Positions 24,483-36,196 of a stretch of DNA of 64,000 nucleotides are shown in pieces. This stretch comes from Pseudomonas frederiksbergensis (GTDB taxonomy: Bacteria; Pseudomonadota; Gammaproteobacteria; Pseudomonadales; Pseudomonadaceae), in assembly GCF_001874645.1 (NCBI RefSeq), contig NZ_CP017886.1, positions 3,713,501 through 3,777,500 on the forward strand. The letters are read 5' to 3'. Positions within the stretch are counted from its first letter, which is position 1; the number at the start of each line of letters is the position of its first letter. Position numbers and translations under genes: made by a program. The notes beneath the pieces are model-generated. The model had not been told where the DNA came from. It ran no database searches and was given only the letters and a program-made list of their open reading frames with translations.

Positions 24483-27425
24483 TTACTCCGCGTCCAGGTG
24501 CAGGGGCGTGACGACCCGACCATCGCTTTCGGCCTCACCCAGGTTAGCGTCGATGAAATACACACGGTCATCGGCCAGTTGGGCTTTGTCGACCAGGTAG
24601 TCCTTGATGCTGCTGGCGCGGTCCTGACCCAGTTTGCGCAGCAGCACGTTGTCTGAAGCCCAGAACTTGATCACGCTTTCGCGCAGTTTGGCGGTGCGCT
24701 CGGCTTTGCCCAGCGGCGTCCATTCGGCCGGTGGCTGGGTTTTCAGGCGCGTGCGGTAGATGGCTTCGAGCAACGCGCCTTTTTCACTGTCTGGAACTTC
24801 CAGCAACGAGGCTTGCGCAGGGACTTTGTCGCCGCGACGCTGGAGCATTTTGTAGTAGTTGTACTGGTACTCACGTTCCAGTCGCTGTTCGGCAATCAAG
24901 GCACCATCGCTCTTTTCGGCGGCGGTGCCTTCGATTTCCAGGCGCAGGGCAGGACGTGCCTTGAGCGCTTTGGCCAGGGTATCGAGCGCCGACTCGGCGT
25001 TCTTGCTCAGCTCACTTGAACCGGGTGCGAACGACACGCTACCCAGATCCTCGGCCCCACTGCCGTTGATCAGCCCGCCAATGAACTTGAAGGGCGCCTC
25101 GGCCGCGCGCACGATCAGGTTGCGCAGGGTTTGCCAGATGATCGGCATCACGCTGAACTGCGGGTTGTTCAGGTCACCGGTAATCGGCAACTCGATGGAG
25201 ATTTTGCCATCGGAGTCCTTGAGCAGCGCAATGGCCAGTTTTAGCGGCAAACTCACGGCGTCCGGGCTGTCGACTTTTTCGCCCAATTGCAGTTGTTCAA
25301 CGACCACTTTGTTTTCGGCTTTCAACTGGCCCATGGTGATTTGGTAGTGCAGGTCGAGATTGAGTCGGCCCTTGCGGATCCGGTAACCGGCAAACTTGCC
25401 GGAGTAGGGCGTCAGGGTGGTCAGTTCGACCCGTTTGAAACTGGTGGCGATATCCAGCGCAGCCATCGGGTTGAACGGGGTGACGCTGCCCTTGATGGTC
25501 ACCGGAGCGTAGCGATCGACCTTGCCCTTGATGTCAACGGCGGCGGGTTTGATCTGGCGGCTGTCGATGGTGCCGATCTGGCCGTTGAGCTGTTGAATGG
25601 CGGTGGCGAAGTTCGGGGTCAGGCTGAAGTCGGCGAAGTTCGCCGAGCCGTCGTTGATGGCAATCGCGCCGATGTGGATGCCCAGCGGTTTGTCTTTGCT
25701 TGCGGCAGGTTTTGCGGCGGCGGTTTTGCTGCCGCTGTCGGCCGGTTGCGGAATCAGCAGGTCATTGATGTTGGTGGTGTGGTCATCGTTGATCATGAAG
25801 CGCACATACGGCTGTTGCAGGTTGATCTTGTCGATCGACAGGCTATCGCCGTGTTGGTAGTTCAGGCCTTCGACCACCACTTGCTGCCACTTGAGAAAGT
25901 CGCGGGTTTTCAGGGTGTCAAGGGTGTGCAATTGATCGACCTGGGCCCTGCCCGTGACGCTGAATGCCAGTGGCTCGGTGCTTTTCAGGTCAACCGCCAG
26001 ATCGCTCCCGAGCATCCCGGAACGCAGCTCCAGACGAATGAACGGGTTGATATAGGCCTGTGCGACACGCAGGTCGATGTCTTTGGTCTGGACCTTGAGT
26101 TTGGCACTGATCGGAGCCAGGTTGACTTCGCCATCGACGAGAATCTTGCCCTGCTTGCCCAGGCCGGTATCGACTTTGAGGGTGAACGGCGAGCCATTGA
26201 GGCTATCGAAATTCTTCACGTCGACGTTCAGCGGGCCGAGCTCCAGTGCCACTGCCGGTTGCGCCTGACGGTCGGCCAGGTGCACTTGATAGTTGCGCAA
26301 CTCGACATCCTTGAGCAGTACTTGCCAGGGTTTGCTCGGCGCAGCGGGGTCGGGTTTTGGTTGCGGCGAGTCTGCGGCAGCCGGGGCCTTGGTGGACTCG
26401 GGTTTTGTGGCGGGTTTGGCCGGTTGGCTGGCGAAGAGTTTCTGCCAGTCGAGTTGGCCATCGGCTTCGCGGGCGGCCCAGGTTTCGAGTTTCTGGCTGC
26501 GTATCTTGCCGACGATCACTTGTTGCTTGGCCAGATCGACCGTGGTTTCGCTGACGTCCAGACGTTCGAGGCGCACCAGTGGCCGGCCATCCGGGGCCTT
26601 GATGGCGAACGGTGCAACGCTCACCGAGGCATTGTTCAGCAGCAGTTCGGTTCCCTTGTCCAGGTTAAGCTTGTAATCGGTGCTTAGATTCAGGGTTCCG
26701 TCTTCGAGCACCAGCGGTAACGCGTCATGCACGTAAGGCCACCAGGACTTCATCTGGCCATCGGTGACTTTCAGTGTGCCTTCGGAGCTGAAGGGCGCCA
26801 GGCTGATGTGGCCGGTCCAGTCGATTCGCCCACCCGCAGGGCCGGCCGCGACCAGGGTCATGGCGGCGTTGTCGTCGGGCAGAGTACTGAGATTGTTCAG
26901 CTCCAGATCGAGCTTGTCGTACAGGAATTCGATCGGTTCGCTCGGGCGCAGATCCTGGAAGTGCACATAACCACCGGCCAGGTTGATGTGGTCGATGCGC
27001 AGCGGGAAGGGTTTGGCATTCGGGTCAGCGGGTGTCGGTTCGCTGGCCGGCAACTTGAACAGTTGCGTAAGGTTCAGGCTGCCGTCCTTGTTGAACAGGA
27101 TCTCGGTTTTCGGCTTGTCCAGCTGCACATCGACCAGGTGCAGTGCGCGGGTCCAGAGGCTATCGATTTGCAGGTTGGCGTACAGGCGCTCGAAGGCGAT
27201 CTGTTCCTTGCCCGGCTCGCCGATGTTCAGGCCCCACACGGTCAGTTCAAGACTGAAAGGATTGAATTCGATTCGTTGAATGTGCGCCGGCACCGTCGCG
27301 AAGTTGGCCAATTGTTGATTGGCAACCCGCAAGGCGATGCCCGGTAAAATCAGAAACCCCAACACGCTGTAAAGGGCGACGGCAATCAACAAGGCGCCGA
27401 TGGCGCGATTCAATCCTTTGGGCAT
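24483..27425 (-). CDS. DUF748 (AsmA-like) envelope protein with OmpA-like C-terminal region
   Basis: A 980-residue protein. One N-terminal membrane helix (IGALLIAVALYSVLGFLILPG) is followed by long beta-rich DUF748 sequence, with a Pro/Ala/Lys-rich linker near residues 335-365. The part from about residue 793 (SVSFAPGSSELSKNAESALDTL, then LRLEIEGTA) looks like the first half of an OmpA peptidoglycan-binding fold; its second half (LRKLGQDRASSIKDYLVDK) comes after a long charged insert. DUF748 is grouped with AsmA-like proteins, several of which span the periplasm and move phospholipid. The first in-frame codon is TTG 27437; ATG 27425 is preferred. Function is inference. Confidence 0.85.
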   Translation of the reverse strand: MPKGLNRAIGALLIAVALYSVLGFLILPGIALRVANQQLANFATVPAHIQRIEFNPFSLELTVWGLNIGEPGKEQIAFERLYANLQIDSLWTRALHLVDVQLDKPKTEILFNKDGSLNLTQLFKLPASEPTPADPNAKPFPLRIDHINLAGGYVHFQDLRPSEPIEFLYDKLDLELNNLSTLPDDNAAMTLVAAGPAGGRIDWTGHISLAPFSSEGTLKVTDGQMKSWWPYVHDALPLVLEDGTLNLSTDYKLNLDKGTELLLNNASVSVAPFAIKAPDGRPLVRLERLDVSETTVDLAKQQVIVGKIRSQKLETWAAREADGQLDWQKLFASQPAKPATKPESTKAPAAADSPQPKPDPAAPSKPWQVLLKDVELRNYQVHLADRQAQPAVALELGPLNVDVKNFDSLNGSPFTLKVDTGLGKQGKILVDGEVNLAPISAKLKVQTKDIDLRVAQAYINPFIRLELRSGMLGSDLAVDLKSTEPLAFSVTGRAQVDQLHTLDTLKTRDFLKWQQVVVEGLNYQHGDSLSIDKINLQQPYVRFMINDDHTTNINDLLIPQPADSGSKTAAAKPAASKDKPLGIHIGAIAINDGSANFADFSLTPNFATAIQQLNGQIGTIDSRQIKPAAVDIKGKVDRYAPVTIKGSVTPFNPMAALDIATSFKRVELTTLTPYSGKFAGYRIRKGRLNLDLHYQITMGQLKAENKVVVEQLQLGEKVDSPDAVSLPLKLAIALLKDSDGKISIELPITGDLNNPQFSVMPIIWQTLRNLIVRAAEAPFKFIGGLINGSGAEDLGSVSFAPGSSELSKNAESALDTLAKALKARPALRLEIEGTAAEKSDGALIAEQRLEREYQYNYYKMLQRRGDKVPAQASLLEVPDSEKGALLEAIYRTRLKTQPPAEWTPLGKAERTAKLRESVIKFWASDNVLLRKLGQDRASSIKDYLVDKAQLADDRVYFIDANLGEAESDGRVVTPLHLDAE

Positions 27426-27531
27426 GTTCGGCTTCAACTATCAGAATCGGGAGTGCGTTGGAGTATGGCACGCGATTCTGGTTCCGAAGTAATGACCTTG
27501 ATCAGGATTGTTCAGATTTTTCTGTGCGATC

Positions 27532-28548
27532 TCAGAGTTGCAGGATCAGGGTTTTCAGCGGCGGCTGCTGATCCATCGACGGGAAGTCGCTGCCAGGTGT
27601 CAGCACTTTCCAGTCACGCACCGGACGCCCGGCTTTTTCTGCGCAGCGCAGCACCTGCTCACGCCAGTCGTCCATGCTGACTTTTGCCAGGTTGTTGCAG
27701 CAGATCAGCACGCCATTCTCGGCGGTGGTCAACAGCGCCGGTTTGAGCAGGCTCTGATAGTCGCGCAGCAGATCGACGGTGCCGAATGCGCTCTTGGCCC
27801 AGGCTGGCGGATCGAGCAGGACCAGGTCGTATTGACACTGTTCCAGGCGCGGATAACTGGGCAGTTTCTGCCCGCGGCGCTGACTGATCGGCAGGCCGGC
27901 GAGTTGGCGGATGGCCGGGAAGTAATCGGATTGCACGAACTGCATGGTGGGCAGTTGCGGGTTGAGCAGACCGTTCTCACGGCCGACGGCCAGGTTGCCC
28001 TCGGCGAAATCCAGATTGCACACCTCGCGTGCCCCGCCGGCCGCCGCGCCAAGGCCGACGCCGCAGGTGTAGGCGAACAGGTTCAGTACGCTTTTGCCGG
28101 CACTGTGGTCCTTGACCCAGCCGCGGGCGTTGCGCAGGTCGAGAAACAGCAGAGGATCCTGCCCGGCGTGGCGGCCACGGACCCGGTAGTTCAGGCCCCA
28201 TTCGTGGCCGACCATGTCTGCCAGCGCGGCCTCTTCTGCGCGGTAAACCGTGTCTTCGCGATCAATGCGCGAGTTACCCCGCGAGCGGTCGTTGTAGACC
28301 AGCAGGGTGTCCAGGTTGAGATGCTGGTCGACGGTCGCGTGCAACGCGAGCAAGTCATCGCGTTCCAGCGACTGGTGAAAGCTTTGGACCAGCAGTTGCG
28401 GGCCGTAACGGTCGATGGTCAGGCCGCCGGCCCCTTCCTGGCTGCCATGGAACAGCCGATAGCAGTCGGTACCTTGCGAGTGCAGCTCGGCGAGCAAGTC
28501 TTGGCGATGCTCGAGGGCGGCGCGCAGCGCCTGATTCAAGGAAGACAT
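27532..28548 (-). CDS. Class I SAM-dependent (RlmI-like) methyltransferase
   Basis: A 338-residue protein of the COG1092/RlmI group, which methylate cytosine in 23S rRNA. The SAM-binding motif I is KSVLNLFAYTCGVGLGAAA near residues 150-170, and the catalytic motif LVLLDPPAWAKS is at about residue 240. It lacks an obvious N-terminal PUA domain, being shorter than E. coli RlmI (396 residues), so the substrate is uncertain. It stands between the DUF748 gene and an MpaB-like gene, all on the minus strand with short gaps. The target cannot be assigned from sequence alone. Confidence 0.82.
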   Translation of the reverse strand: MSSLNQALRAALEHRQDLLAELHSQGTDCYRLFHGSQEGAGGLTIDRYGPQLLVQSFHQSLERDDLLALHATVDQHLNLDTLLVYNDRSRGNSRIDREDTVYRAEEAALADMVGHEWGLNYRVRGRHAGQDPLLFLDLRNARGWVKDHSAGKSVLNLFAYTCGVGLGAAAGGAREVCNLDFAEGNLAVGRENGLLNPQLPTMQFVQSDYFPAIRQLAGLPISQRRGQKLPSYPRLEQCQYDLVLLDPPAWAKSAFGTVDLLRDYQSLLKPALLTTAENGVLICCNNLAKVSMDDWREQVLRCAEKAGRPVRDWKVLTPGSDFPSMDQQPPLKTLILQL

Positions 28549-28632
28549 GGACGCGCCTTGCTGGGGAATTTGGCGCGAGAGTTTAACAGCTTGGCGCCAA
28601 ACCGAGGTGCTCCCTTCGCGGGCAAGCTTTTG

Positions 28633-29505
28633 TCAGCTCGGCAGGCCCATCCGCCGTTTGGCCCGCTGTATCGAACCATTGCGCACCGCCCAGCGCAGCA
28701 TCGGTGCACTACGATTGACGCTGGCGCGAATCAGTTTGCGTTGCAACGGGTTCTGGCTGACACCCAGCATGTCGCTGGCCCAGTCGGGCAGCAGGTCGAT
28801 GCCCGCTTGCATCATCAGACCGCCGAAGGGTCTGGCCAGGCGACTGGGTGACGGAGCATTCAGTAGCAACCGCAGCACTTCGCGGCTGCGTTCATCGCAC
28901 AGCAGTTGTGGGCGAATTCGCTCAAGGTATTCGCTGATTTCCCGCCGTGAGCGCGGCACATCGCGGGCGCCCAGTCGCTCGGCGACCAAGGCAATTTCGC
29001 TGTAGTAGCGGTCCTGATCGGCAGGCGAAAGATTCGGGTTGCGGTAGCGCAAATGGGCGGCGAGGAAGTTGCTGACTTCGGCCACATGCACCCAGGTTAG
29101 CAGGTCCGGATCGCTGGCGGCGTAAGGGCGGCCATCGGGTGCGGTGCCGACCACTTGCAGGTGAATGGTGCGTACTTTCTCGATCAGCCAGTCAGCGTCC
29201 TGGCGCGAGCCGAAGGTGGTACCAGAGATGAATTGCCCGGTGCGGCGCAGTCTACCGAGCATGTCTTCACGGAAGTTCGAATGGTCCCAGACCCCGGCCA
29301 GTGCCAGCGGGTGCAGGGCTTGCAGCATCAGGGCGCTGATACCGCCGATGAGCATGCTGCTGAAGTCGCCGTGCACTTGCCAGCTCACCGAGTCGGGGCC
29401 GAAAAGCCCGGGATCGCCCTTGGGGTTTTCCAGGTCGAGCTTGCCCAGCGAAAGGCCGGACAGGCTCATGATCTGGGTTTCGATACGGCTACGGATGAAT
29501 TCCAT
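28633..29505 (-). CDS. Oxygenase MpaB-family protein (DUF2236)
   Basis: A 290-residue protein of the DUF2236 family, which includes latex-clearing protein and the MpaB oxygenase and binds heme in characterised members. The family hallmarks are GISALMLQALHPLALAGVWD (about residues 54-73) and WVHVAEVSNFLAAHLRY (about 137-153); the His residues in these blocks are the likely heme or metal contacts. No signal peptide is seen. It lies alone before acs with a 71-base gap. The substrate is unknown. Confidence 0.82.
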   Translation of the reverse strand: MEFIRSRIETQIMSLSGLSLGKLDLENPKGDPGLFGPDSVSWQVHGDFSSMLIGGISALMLQALHPLALAGVWDHSNFREDMLGRLRRTGQFISGTTFGSRQDADWLIEKVRTIHLQVVGTAPDGRPYAASDPDLLTWVHVAEVSNFLAAHLRYRNPNLSPADQDRYYSEIALVAERLGARDVPRSRREISEYLERIRPQLLCDERSREVLRLLLNAPSPSRLARPFGGLMMQAGIDLLPDWASDMLGVSQNPLQRKLIRASVNRSAPMLRWAVRNGSIQRAKRRMGLPS

Positions 29506-29576
29506 GACAACTCGGTGGCTACGGCATTAAAAAAGTGCGCGGCCAGCGGCCGCGCCTGGGTGATCAGATCATTGGC

Positions 29577-31514
<1,938 letters not shown>

Positions 31515-31565
31515 GACGGTTCCTTATTCTTGTATTGCAACAAGAGGGGAGCTACGCGACCCTCG

Positions 31566-31634
31566 TAGGAGCTGCCGAAGGCTGCGATCATTTGATTTTC
31601 AACGTCAAAAGATCGCAGCCTTCGGCAGCTCCTA
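31566..31634. repeat. REPIN in the opposite arm order, between acs and pgi
   Basis: TAGGAGCTGCCGAAGGCTGC with GATCATTT (31566-31593), then the inverted copy AAAAGATCGCAGCC...GGCAGCTCCTA (31607-31634). In the other four copies the GATCTTTT ends face outward; here they face inward across 13 bases. A degenerate half-copy (TAGGAACTGTCGAATGCTGC) follows at 31680-31699. Copy 4 of five. The 220-base gap holds nothing else that I recognise apart from the acs ribosome binding site. Confidence 0.85.
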
Positions 31635-31734
31635 CAGTGGTCGGGCACGCCACCGATTTTGCGGTAAACCCGGTGCCGTAGGAACTGTCGAATGCTGCAA
31701 GCTGCAGGGGCGGGAAAACCGCCCCCTCAGCGTA

Positions 31735-33399
31735 TCACCCGCGGTGACGACCACGGAAGTAGTTGATCAGGCCTTGGGTCGAAGCGTCTTCGGCCGGGGT
31801 TTCTTCGCTGCCGACCAAGCGGCTGTAGACGCCTTTGCCCAGCTCTTTGCCCAGCTCCACGCCCCATTGGTCGAAGGCATTGATGCCCCAGATCACGCTC
31901 TGCACGAAAACCTTGTGTTCGTACATCGCGACCAGCGCGCCCAGGCGACGCGGGCTGATGCGTTCGACCACCAGGGTGTTGCTCGGACGGTTGCCCGGGA
32001 TCACCTTGTGCGGCGCAAGTTTTTGCACCTGGTCTTCGGGCATGCCTTTTTCACGCAGCTCGACTTCCGCTTCGGTGCGGGTCTTGCCGAGCATCAGCGC
32101 CTGGCTTTGCGACAGGCAGTTGGCGTACAGCCACTGGTGGTGGTCGGCGACCGGGTTGAAGCTGACGATCGGCACAATGAAGTCTGCCGGAATCAGCTGG
32201 GTGCCTTGGTGCAGCAACTGGTGATAGGCGTGCTGACCATTGCAACCGACGCCGCCCCAGATGACCGGGCCAGTATCGGTGGACACTGATGTTCCGTCCT
32301 GGCGCACGCTTTTGCCGTTGGACTCCATGTCCAGTTGCTGCAAGTGCTTGGTGATGTTGCGCAGGTAGTGGTCGTACGGCAGGATCGCGTGGCTTTGCGC
32401 GCCCCAGAAGTTGCCATACCAGACACCCAGCAATGCCAGCAGCACTGGCATGTTCTGTTCGAACGGTGCGCTCTGGAAGTGCTGGTCCATGGTATAGGCG
32501 CCGGACAGCAGTTCCTTGAAGTTCGACATGCCGATGGCCAGGGCAATCGGCAAACCGATGGCCGACCATAGCGAGTAACGCCCGCCCACCCAGTCCCACA
32601 TCGGGAAGATGTTCTCTTCGCGAATACCGAAGGCCACGGCCGCTGCGTTGTTGCTCGAAACGGCGATGAAGTGGCGATACAGTTCGGCTTCGGAGCCGCC
32701 CTGAGCAAGGTACCAGGCGCGTGCTGCCTGGGCGTTTTTCAGGGTTTCGAGGGTGTTGAAGGATTTCGAGGAAACGATGAACAGTGTGGTTTCGGCACGA
32801 ATCTTTGCCGACAATTCATGGAACTCGCTGCCGTCGATATTCGCCAGGTAATGGCAGCGCACGCCTTTCTGGGCGTAGGACAGCAGCGCTTCGGAAACCA
32901 GTTCAGGGCCGAGGAACGAACCACCGATGCCGATGTTCACCACGTCAGTGATCGGCTTCTCGGTGTAACCACGCCACAGGCCGTCGTGAATGCGCCCGAC
33001 CAGCTCGGTGATCTGGTTCAGCACTTTGTGCACGTCAGGCATGACGTTGACGCCATTGACCGACAGCTTGTCGCCCACCGGGCGGCGCAGGGCAGTATGC
33101 AGCGCCGGGCGGCCTTCAGAGGCATTGACGATTTCGCCGTTGAACAACGCCTTGATCGCGTCCTGCAAGCCGACTTCGTTCGCCAGGCCCACCAGCAGAT
33201 TGCGGGTTTCGGTGTTGATCAGGTTTTTCGAGTAATCAAGAAACAGCCCGCAGCTGCTCAGTGTGAACTGGGTAAAGCGCTGCGGGTCGGCATTGAACGC
33301 TTCGCGCATGCTGAAATCCTGCATGGCTTGGCGGTGATCATTCAGCGCCTGCCAGGCTGGCAGAGCGGTAACGTCATGAGGAGTGCGGTAGTACGCCAT
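31735..33399 (-). CDS. pgi: Glucose-6-phosphate isomerase
   Basis: A 554-residue enzyme that interconverts glucose-6-phosphate and fructose-6-phosphate. Signature blocks are [20 protein letters not shown] (about residues 150-169), the SIS-domain ligand segment [34 protein letters not shown], and the C-terminal [16 protein letters not shown] with the catalytic Lys nearby. The length matches the family in Pseudomonas. In this genus it serves gluconeogenesis and cycling through the Entner-Doudoroff route, as upper glycolysis is incomplete. It is transcribed after panD and before acs. Confidence 0.96.
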   Translation of the reverse strand: MAYYRTPHDVTALPAWQALNDHRQAMQDFSMREAFNADPQRFTQFTLSSCGLFLDYSKNLINTETRNLLVGLANEVGLQDAIKALFNGEIVNASEGRPALHTALRRPVGDKLSVNGVNVMPDVHKVLNQITELVGRIHDGLWRGYTEKPITDVVNIGIGGSFLGPELVSEALLSYAQKGVRCHYLANIDGSEFHELSAKIRAETTLFIVSSKSFNTLETLKNAQAARAWYLAQGGSEAELYRHFIAVSSNNAAAVAFGIREENIFPMWDWVGGRYSLWSAIGLPIALAIGMSNFKELLSGAYTMDQHFQSAPFEQNMPVLLALLGVWYGNFWGAQSHAILPYDHYLRNITKHLQQLDMESNGKSVRQDGTSVSTDTGPVIWGGVGCNGQHAYHQLLHQGTQLIPADFIVPIVSFNPVADHHQWLYANCLSQSQALMLGKTRTEAEVELREKGMPEDQVQKLAPHKVIPGNRPSNTLVVERISPRRLGALVAMYEHKVFVQSVIWGINAFDQWGVELGKELGKGVYSRLVGSEETPAEDASTQGLINYFRGRHRG

Positions 33400-33564
33400 C
33401 GCTGCGGGTTTCCTTTTTACTTGGACTGCCTTTAGGACACTGAAAAACCCGGAATGTCCTGTTTGATGACAGACACCCTCCGGTCGAACTGCGAGTAAAC
33501 GATTAAATAGCGCAGGGCGATTACAGTAAACCTCGCGGTGTGATCTGTCTTGGCTTTGTCTGAC

Positions 33565-33595
33565 CTGTGGCCGGTACTATTTTGTACCGGCACAG
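33565..33595. other. Hairpin between panD and pgi
   Basis: GCCGGTAC (33570-33577), loop TATTTT, GTACCGGC (33584-33591), with CTGTG/CACAG flanks. There is no T-run on either side, so it is not a classical terminator; it may end or stabilise the pan transcript. The rest of the 244-base gap shows nothing I recognise. Confidence 0.55.
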
Positions 33596-33643
33596 AGGTA
33601 GCCAGGCAGGCGGGTTTTCAGTGCACAGAGTACGGGGGAGGGC

Positions 33644-34024
33644 TCAGGCAACCTGAACCGGGATGGCATTGCTGGTGTGGCTCAGCTCGTTGCCGGGGGC
33701 CATGTAGAGCATGCGCGGTTTGAAATTGAGCAGCTCGGCTTCGCTGTAATGAGCGTAAGCGCAGATGATCACTCGATCACCGACCTTGGCCTTGTGCGCG
33801 GCGGCACCGTTGACCGAGATCATGCGCGAGCCTTCTTCGCCACGGATGGCGTAAGTGGTAAAGCGTTCGCCGTTGTCGACGTTGTAGATCTGGATCTGTT
33901 CGTACTCACGGATTCCAGACAGGTCCAGCCATTCGCCGTCGATGGCGCAAGAGCCTTCATAGTCGAGCACTGCGTGGGTAACTTCGGCGCGATGCAGCTT
34001 GGCCTTGAGCATGATGGCGTGCAT
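33644..34024 (-). CDS. panD: Aspartate 1-decarboxylase PanD
   Basis: A 126-residue pyruvoyl enzyme that decarboxylates aspartate to beta-alanine for pantothenate. It is made as a proenzyme and cuts itself between Gly24 and Ser25 in YEGSCAID, where the serine becomes the pyruvoyl group. [19 protein letters not shown] is the conserved C-terminal block. It is the last gene of the panB-panC-panD series, separated from panC by 153 bases containing a REP-like hairpin. Confidence 0.96.
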   Translation of the reverse strand: MHAIMLKAKLHRAEVTHAVLDYEGSCAIDGEWLDLSGIREYEQIQIYNVDNGERFTTYAIRGEEGSRMISVNGAAAHKAKVGDRVIICAYAHYSEAELLNFKPRMLYMAPGNELSHTSNAIPVQVA

Positions 34025-34133
34025 GAATGTTTCCTTGGGCTGATCCGAACCGCGGCAGTTTGCCCGAAGCCTTTGAGGCCGGCAATACGACGTGAGAAAC
34101 CGACTGCAATCTACAAAAACAACACTGGTCCAC

Positions 34134-34162
34134 TGTGGAGGCGGGCCCGGCCCGCTTCCACA
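34134..34162. repeat. REP-like hairpin between panC and panD
   Basis: TGTGGAGGCGGGC (34134-34146) and GCCCGCTTCCACA (34150-34162), an imperfect inverted repeat related to the other common Pseudomonas REP class (GTGGGAGCGGGC). A single copy in the window; it may modulate panD expression relative to panC. Confidence 0.6.
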
Positions 34163-34177
34163 TTTGTCTTGTGGCGT

Positions 34178-35038
34178 TTATGCGGGGGCGTCGAGATTCA
34201 GGTGCAGGTTGTCGATCAACCGGGTCGTGCCCAGGAAAGCGGCCACCAGGATCACCAGGTCACGGTCATCCGCGGTTGCTGGGCGCAGGGTCAGCGCATG
34301 GCGAATGTCCAGATAGTCAGGACGCAAACCGGCGGCTTTGAGCTGCTCGATCTGCCGCGCCAGGAGTGCCGGGAAATCCCGTTCGCCCTGTTTGATGGCC
34401 TCGGCGATTTCGCTCAGCGTGCGATACACCACTGGCGCGACAGTCCGCTGTTCTTCGTTGAGGAAACCATTGCGCGAGGACAGTGCCAGACCGTCGGCGG
34501 CTCTCACGGTGGGCTCGCCAATGATCTGGATTGGCATGTTCAGGTCATGCACCAGTGCACGAATCACCGCCAGTTGCTGGAAGTCTTTCTGGCCGAAAAT
34601 CGCCAGGTCCGGCTGGACCATGTTGAACAACTTGCTGACCACCGTCGCCACACCTTCGAAATGCCCGGGGCGGCTGGCGCCACACAGGCCTTCAGAAAGC
34701 TGCGGAACGCTGACGCGGGTCTGGCCCGCCATGCCGTCCGGGTACATTTCCTCGACTGTTGGCGCGAACAGAAGGTGGCAACCGGCTTGCAGCAGTTTCT
34801 CCTGGTCGGCGGCCAGGGTTCGCGGATATTTGTCGAGGTCTTCGCCTGCGCCAAATTGCAGCGGGTTGACGAAAATACTAGCGACCACAAAATCCACCCG
34901 TTGGGCAGCCTTGGTAACCAGCGCTACGTGGCCGCTGTGCAGGTTGCCCATGGTTGGCACGAAGCCGATACGTTTGCCTTCGCCGCGGGCGCGGGCTACA
35001 GCGGCACGCAGTTCTCGTACGGTCTTGACAGTGTTCAT
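34178..35038 (-). CDS. panC: Pantoate-beta-alanine ligase PanC
   Basis: A 286-residue ATP-dependent ligase that joins pantoate and beta-alanine to pantothenate. The nucleotide-binding HIGH-like motif is [14 protein letters not shown] near residues 28-41, and KMSKS-like [12 protein letters not shown] is further on. [20 protein letters not shown] is the family's pantoate site. The frame is open upstream through panB, but the ATG at 35038 overlaps the panB stop as ATGA and gives the correct N-terminus [11 protein letters not shown]. Confidence 0.96.
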   Translation of the reverse strand: MNTVKTVRELRAAVARARGEGKRIGFVPTMGNLHSGHVALVTKAAQRVDFVVASIFVNPLQFGAGEDLDKYPRTLAADQEKLLQAGCHLLFAPTVEEMYPDGMAGQTRVSVPQLSEGLCGASRPGHFEGVATVVSKLFNMVQPDLAIFGQKDFQQLAVIRALVHDLNMPIQIIGEPTVRAADGLALSSRNGFLNEEQRTVAPVVYRTLSEIAEAIKQGERDFPALLARQIEQLKAAGLRPDYLDIRHALTLRPATADDRDLVILVAAFLGTTRLIDNLHLNLDAPA

Positions 35039-35835
35039 GCAGAGAATCCGTGTTCGGCGCCCGGGAAGGTCGCGGCTTTGACTTCGCTGACGTAAGCGCT
35101 CAGGGCGGCGTGAATGCTGTCTTGGCCGGCCATGAAGTTCTTCACGAACTTCGGTGCGCGGCCGGTGAGGGACAGGCCGAGCATGTCGTGCAGGACCAGC
35201 ACCTGACCGTCGGTGGCATTGCCGGCACCGATGCCGATCACCGGAATCTTCACCGCTTGGGTGATTTCGTGGGCCAGTTCGCTCGGTACGCATTCGAGCA
35301 GCAGCATCGCCGCGCCGGCCTGCTCCAGGGCAATCGCGTCGGCGCGCATCTGCCGGGCCTGGTTTTCATTGCGGCCCTGAACTTTATAGCCGCCCAGAAT
35401 GTTCACTGACTGCGGTGTCAGCCCCATGTGCGCACACACCGGGATACCGCGTTCGGCCAGCAGACGAATCGAGTCGGCCAGCCACAGCGCGCCTTCGACC
35501 TTGACCATGTGTGCACCGGCCTGCATCAATTGGGCACTGTTGGTCATCGTTTGCTCGATGGTGGCGTAAGCCATGAACGGCAGGTCAGCGAGGATCAAGG
35601 CGTCGGTGTTGCCACGCTTGACCGCTGCGACGTGGTAAGCCATTTCGGCGGTGGTCACCGGCAGGGTGCTGTCGTGTCCTTGCAGCACCATGCCAAGGGA
35701 GTCGCCCACCAGTAACACTTCAACGCCCGCCTCATTGCAAGCGTGGGCGAAGGTGGCGTCGTAGCAGGTCAGCATGGTGATTTTTTCACCCTTTTGCTTG
35801 AGGCTCTGCAATGTGGTCAAGGTGATAGCTGGCAT
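35035..35835 (-). CDS. panB: 3-methyl-2-oxobutanoate hydroxymethyltransferase PanB
   Basis: A 266-residue enzyme that transfers a hydroxymethyl group from methylene-tetrahydrofolate to ketoisovalerate, the first step to pantothenate. Its substrate comes from the branched-chain pathway (ilvIHC, 58-61 kb). The (beta/alpha)8 signature [20 protein letters not shown] is at about residues 40-60 and VKVEGA follows. The frame begins at an ATG at 35850, but ATG 35835 follows GAGGA by nine bases and gives [13 protein letters not shown]. It is the first gene of the panBCD series. Confidence 0.96.
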   Translation of the reverse strand: MPAITLTTLQSLKQKGEKITMLTCYDATFAHACNEAGVEVLLVGDSLGMVLQGHDSTLPVTTAEMAYHVAAVKRGNTDALILADLPFMAYATIEQTMTNSAQLMQAGAHMVKVEGALWLADSIRLLAERGIPVCAHMGLTPQSVNILGGYKVQGRNENQARQMRADAIALEQAGAAMLLLECVPSELAHEITQAVKIPVIGIGAGNATDGQVLVLHDMLGLSLTGRAPKFVKNFMAGQDSIHAALSAYVSEVKAATFPGAEHGFSA

Positions 35836-36105
35836 GAAAAAAATCCTCATTCAGGCGCTTGGAAAACTACTGCGAGTAACGCGCGTGATTCTTCATTTAC
35901 TCAGGCGCACGGTCTTGTGTCGTGCTTGAAAAGCCTGGATTGCGCCCTGTAGTGCCGGGTTGGCGGCAGCGGGACGCCTATAGTCGTGAGGAGAACTCGG
36001 GAAGTCAATTGGATGTGTTACCGCAATGTTACGCCGTTGGTGTTACCGGCGTTACTGATGCGATTCAGCAGGATTCCTGCAACCGGCGGCGTGGCCGGCA
36101 TCACC
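35836..36105. other. Intergenic region upstream of panB
   Basis: Together with the REPIN after it, this makes a 361-base gap between folK and panB. On the minus strand TTGACT (36004-36009) is followed some 18-20 bases later by CTATAG, an off-spaced promoter candidate for panB. A TGCGATTCAGCAGGATTCCTGCAA-like small palindrome (centre near 36070) is also present. No gene is seen. Confidence 0.35.
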
Positions 36106-36187
36106 AAGATCGCAGCCTTCGGCAGCGCCTACAAATGCACGGCTCGAACTCGTGCCACGTAGGCGCTGCCGAAGGCTGCGATCTTTT
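36106..36187. repeat. REPIN downstream of folK
   Basis: AAGATCGCAGCCTTCGGCAG with CGCCTAC (36106-36132), and the inverted GTAGGCGCTGCC...GGCTGCGATCTTTT (36159-36187). Copy 5 of five. Both arms carry GCGCCTAC where the other copies have GCTCCTAC, a paired change that keeps the stem. It lies nine bases from the folK stop. Confidence 0.9.
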
Positions 36188-36196
36188 AGCGTCAAT

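Noticed and set aside
25287..26687. 466-codon open frame on the plus strand inside the DUF748 gene
   Set aside because: Shadow of a long real gene, with no start signal or recognisable domain.
28608..28632. CGCGGGCAAGC-type REP fragment after the MpaB-like gene
   Set aside because: Only one short half is present, without an inverted partner, so it cannot be called a repeat element with confidence.
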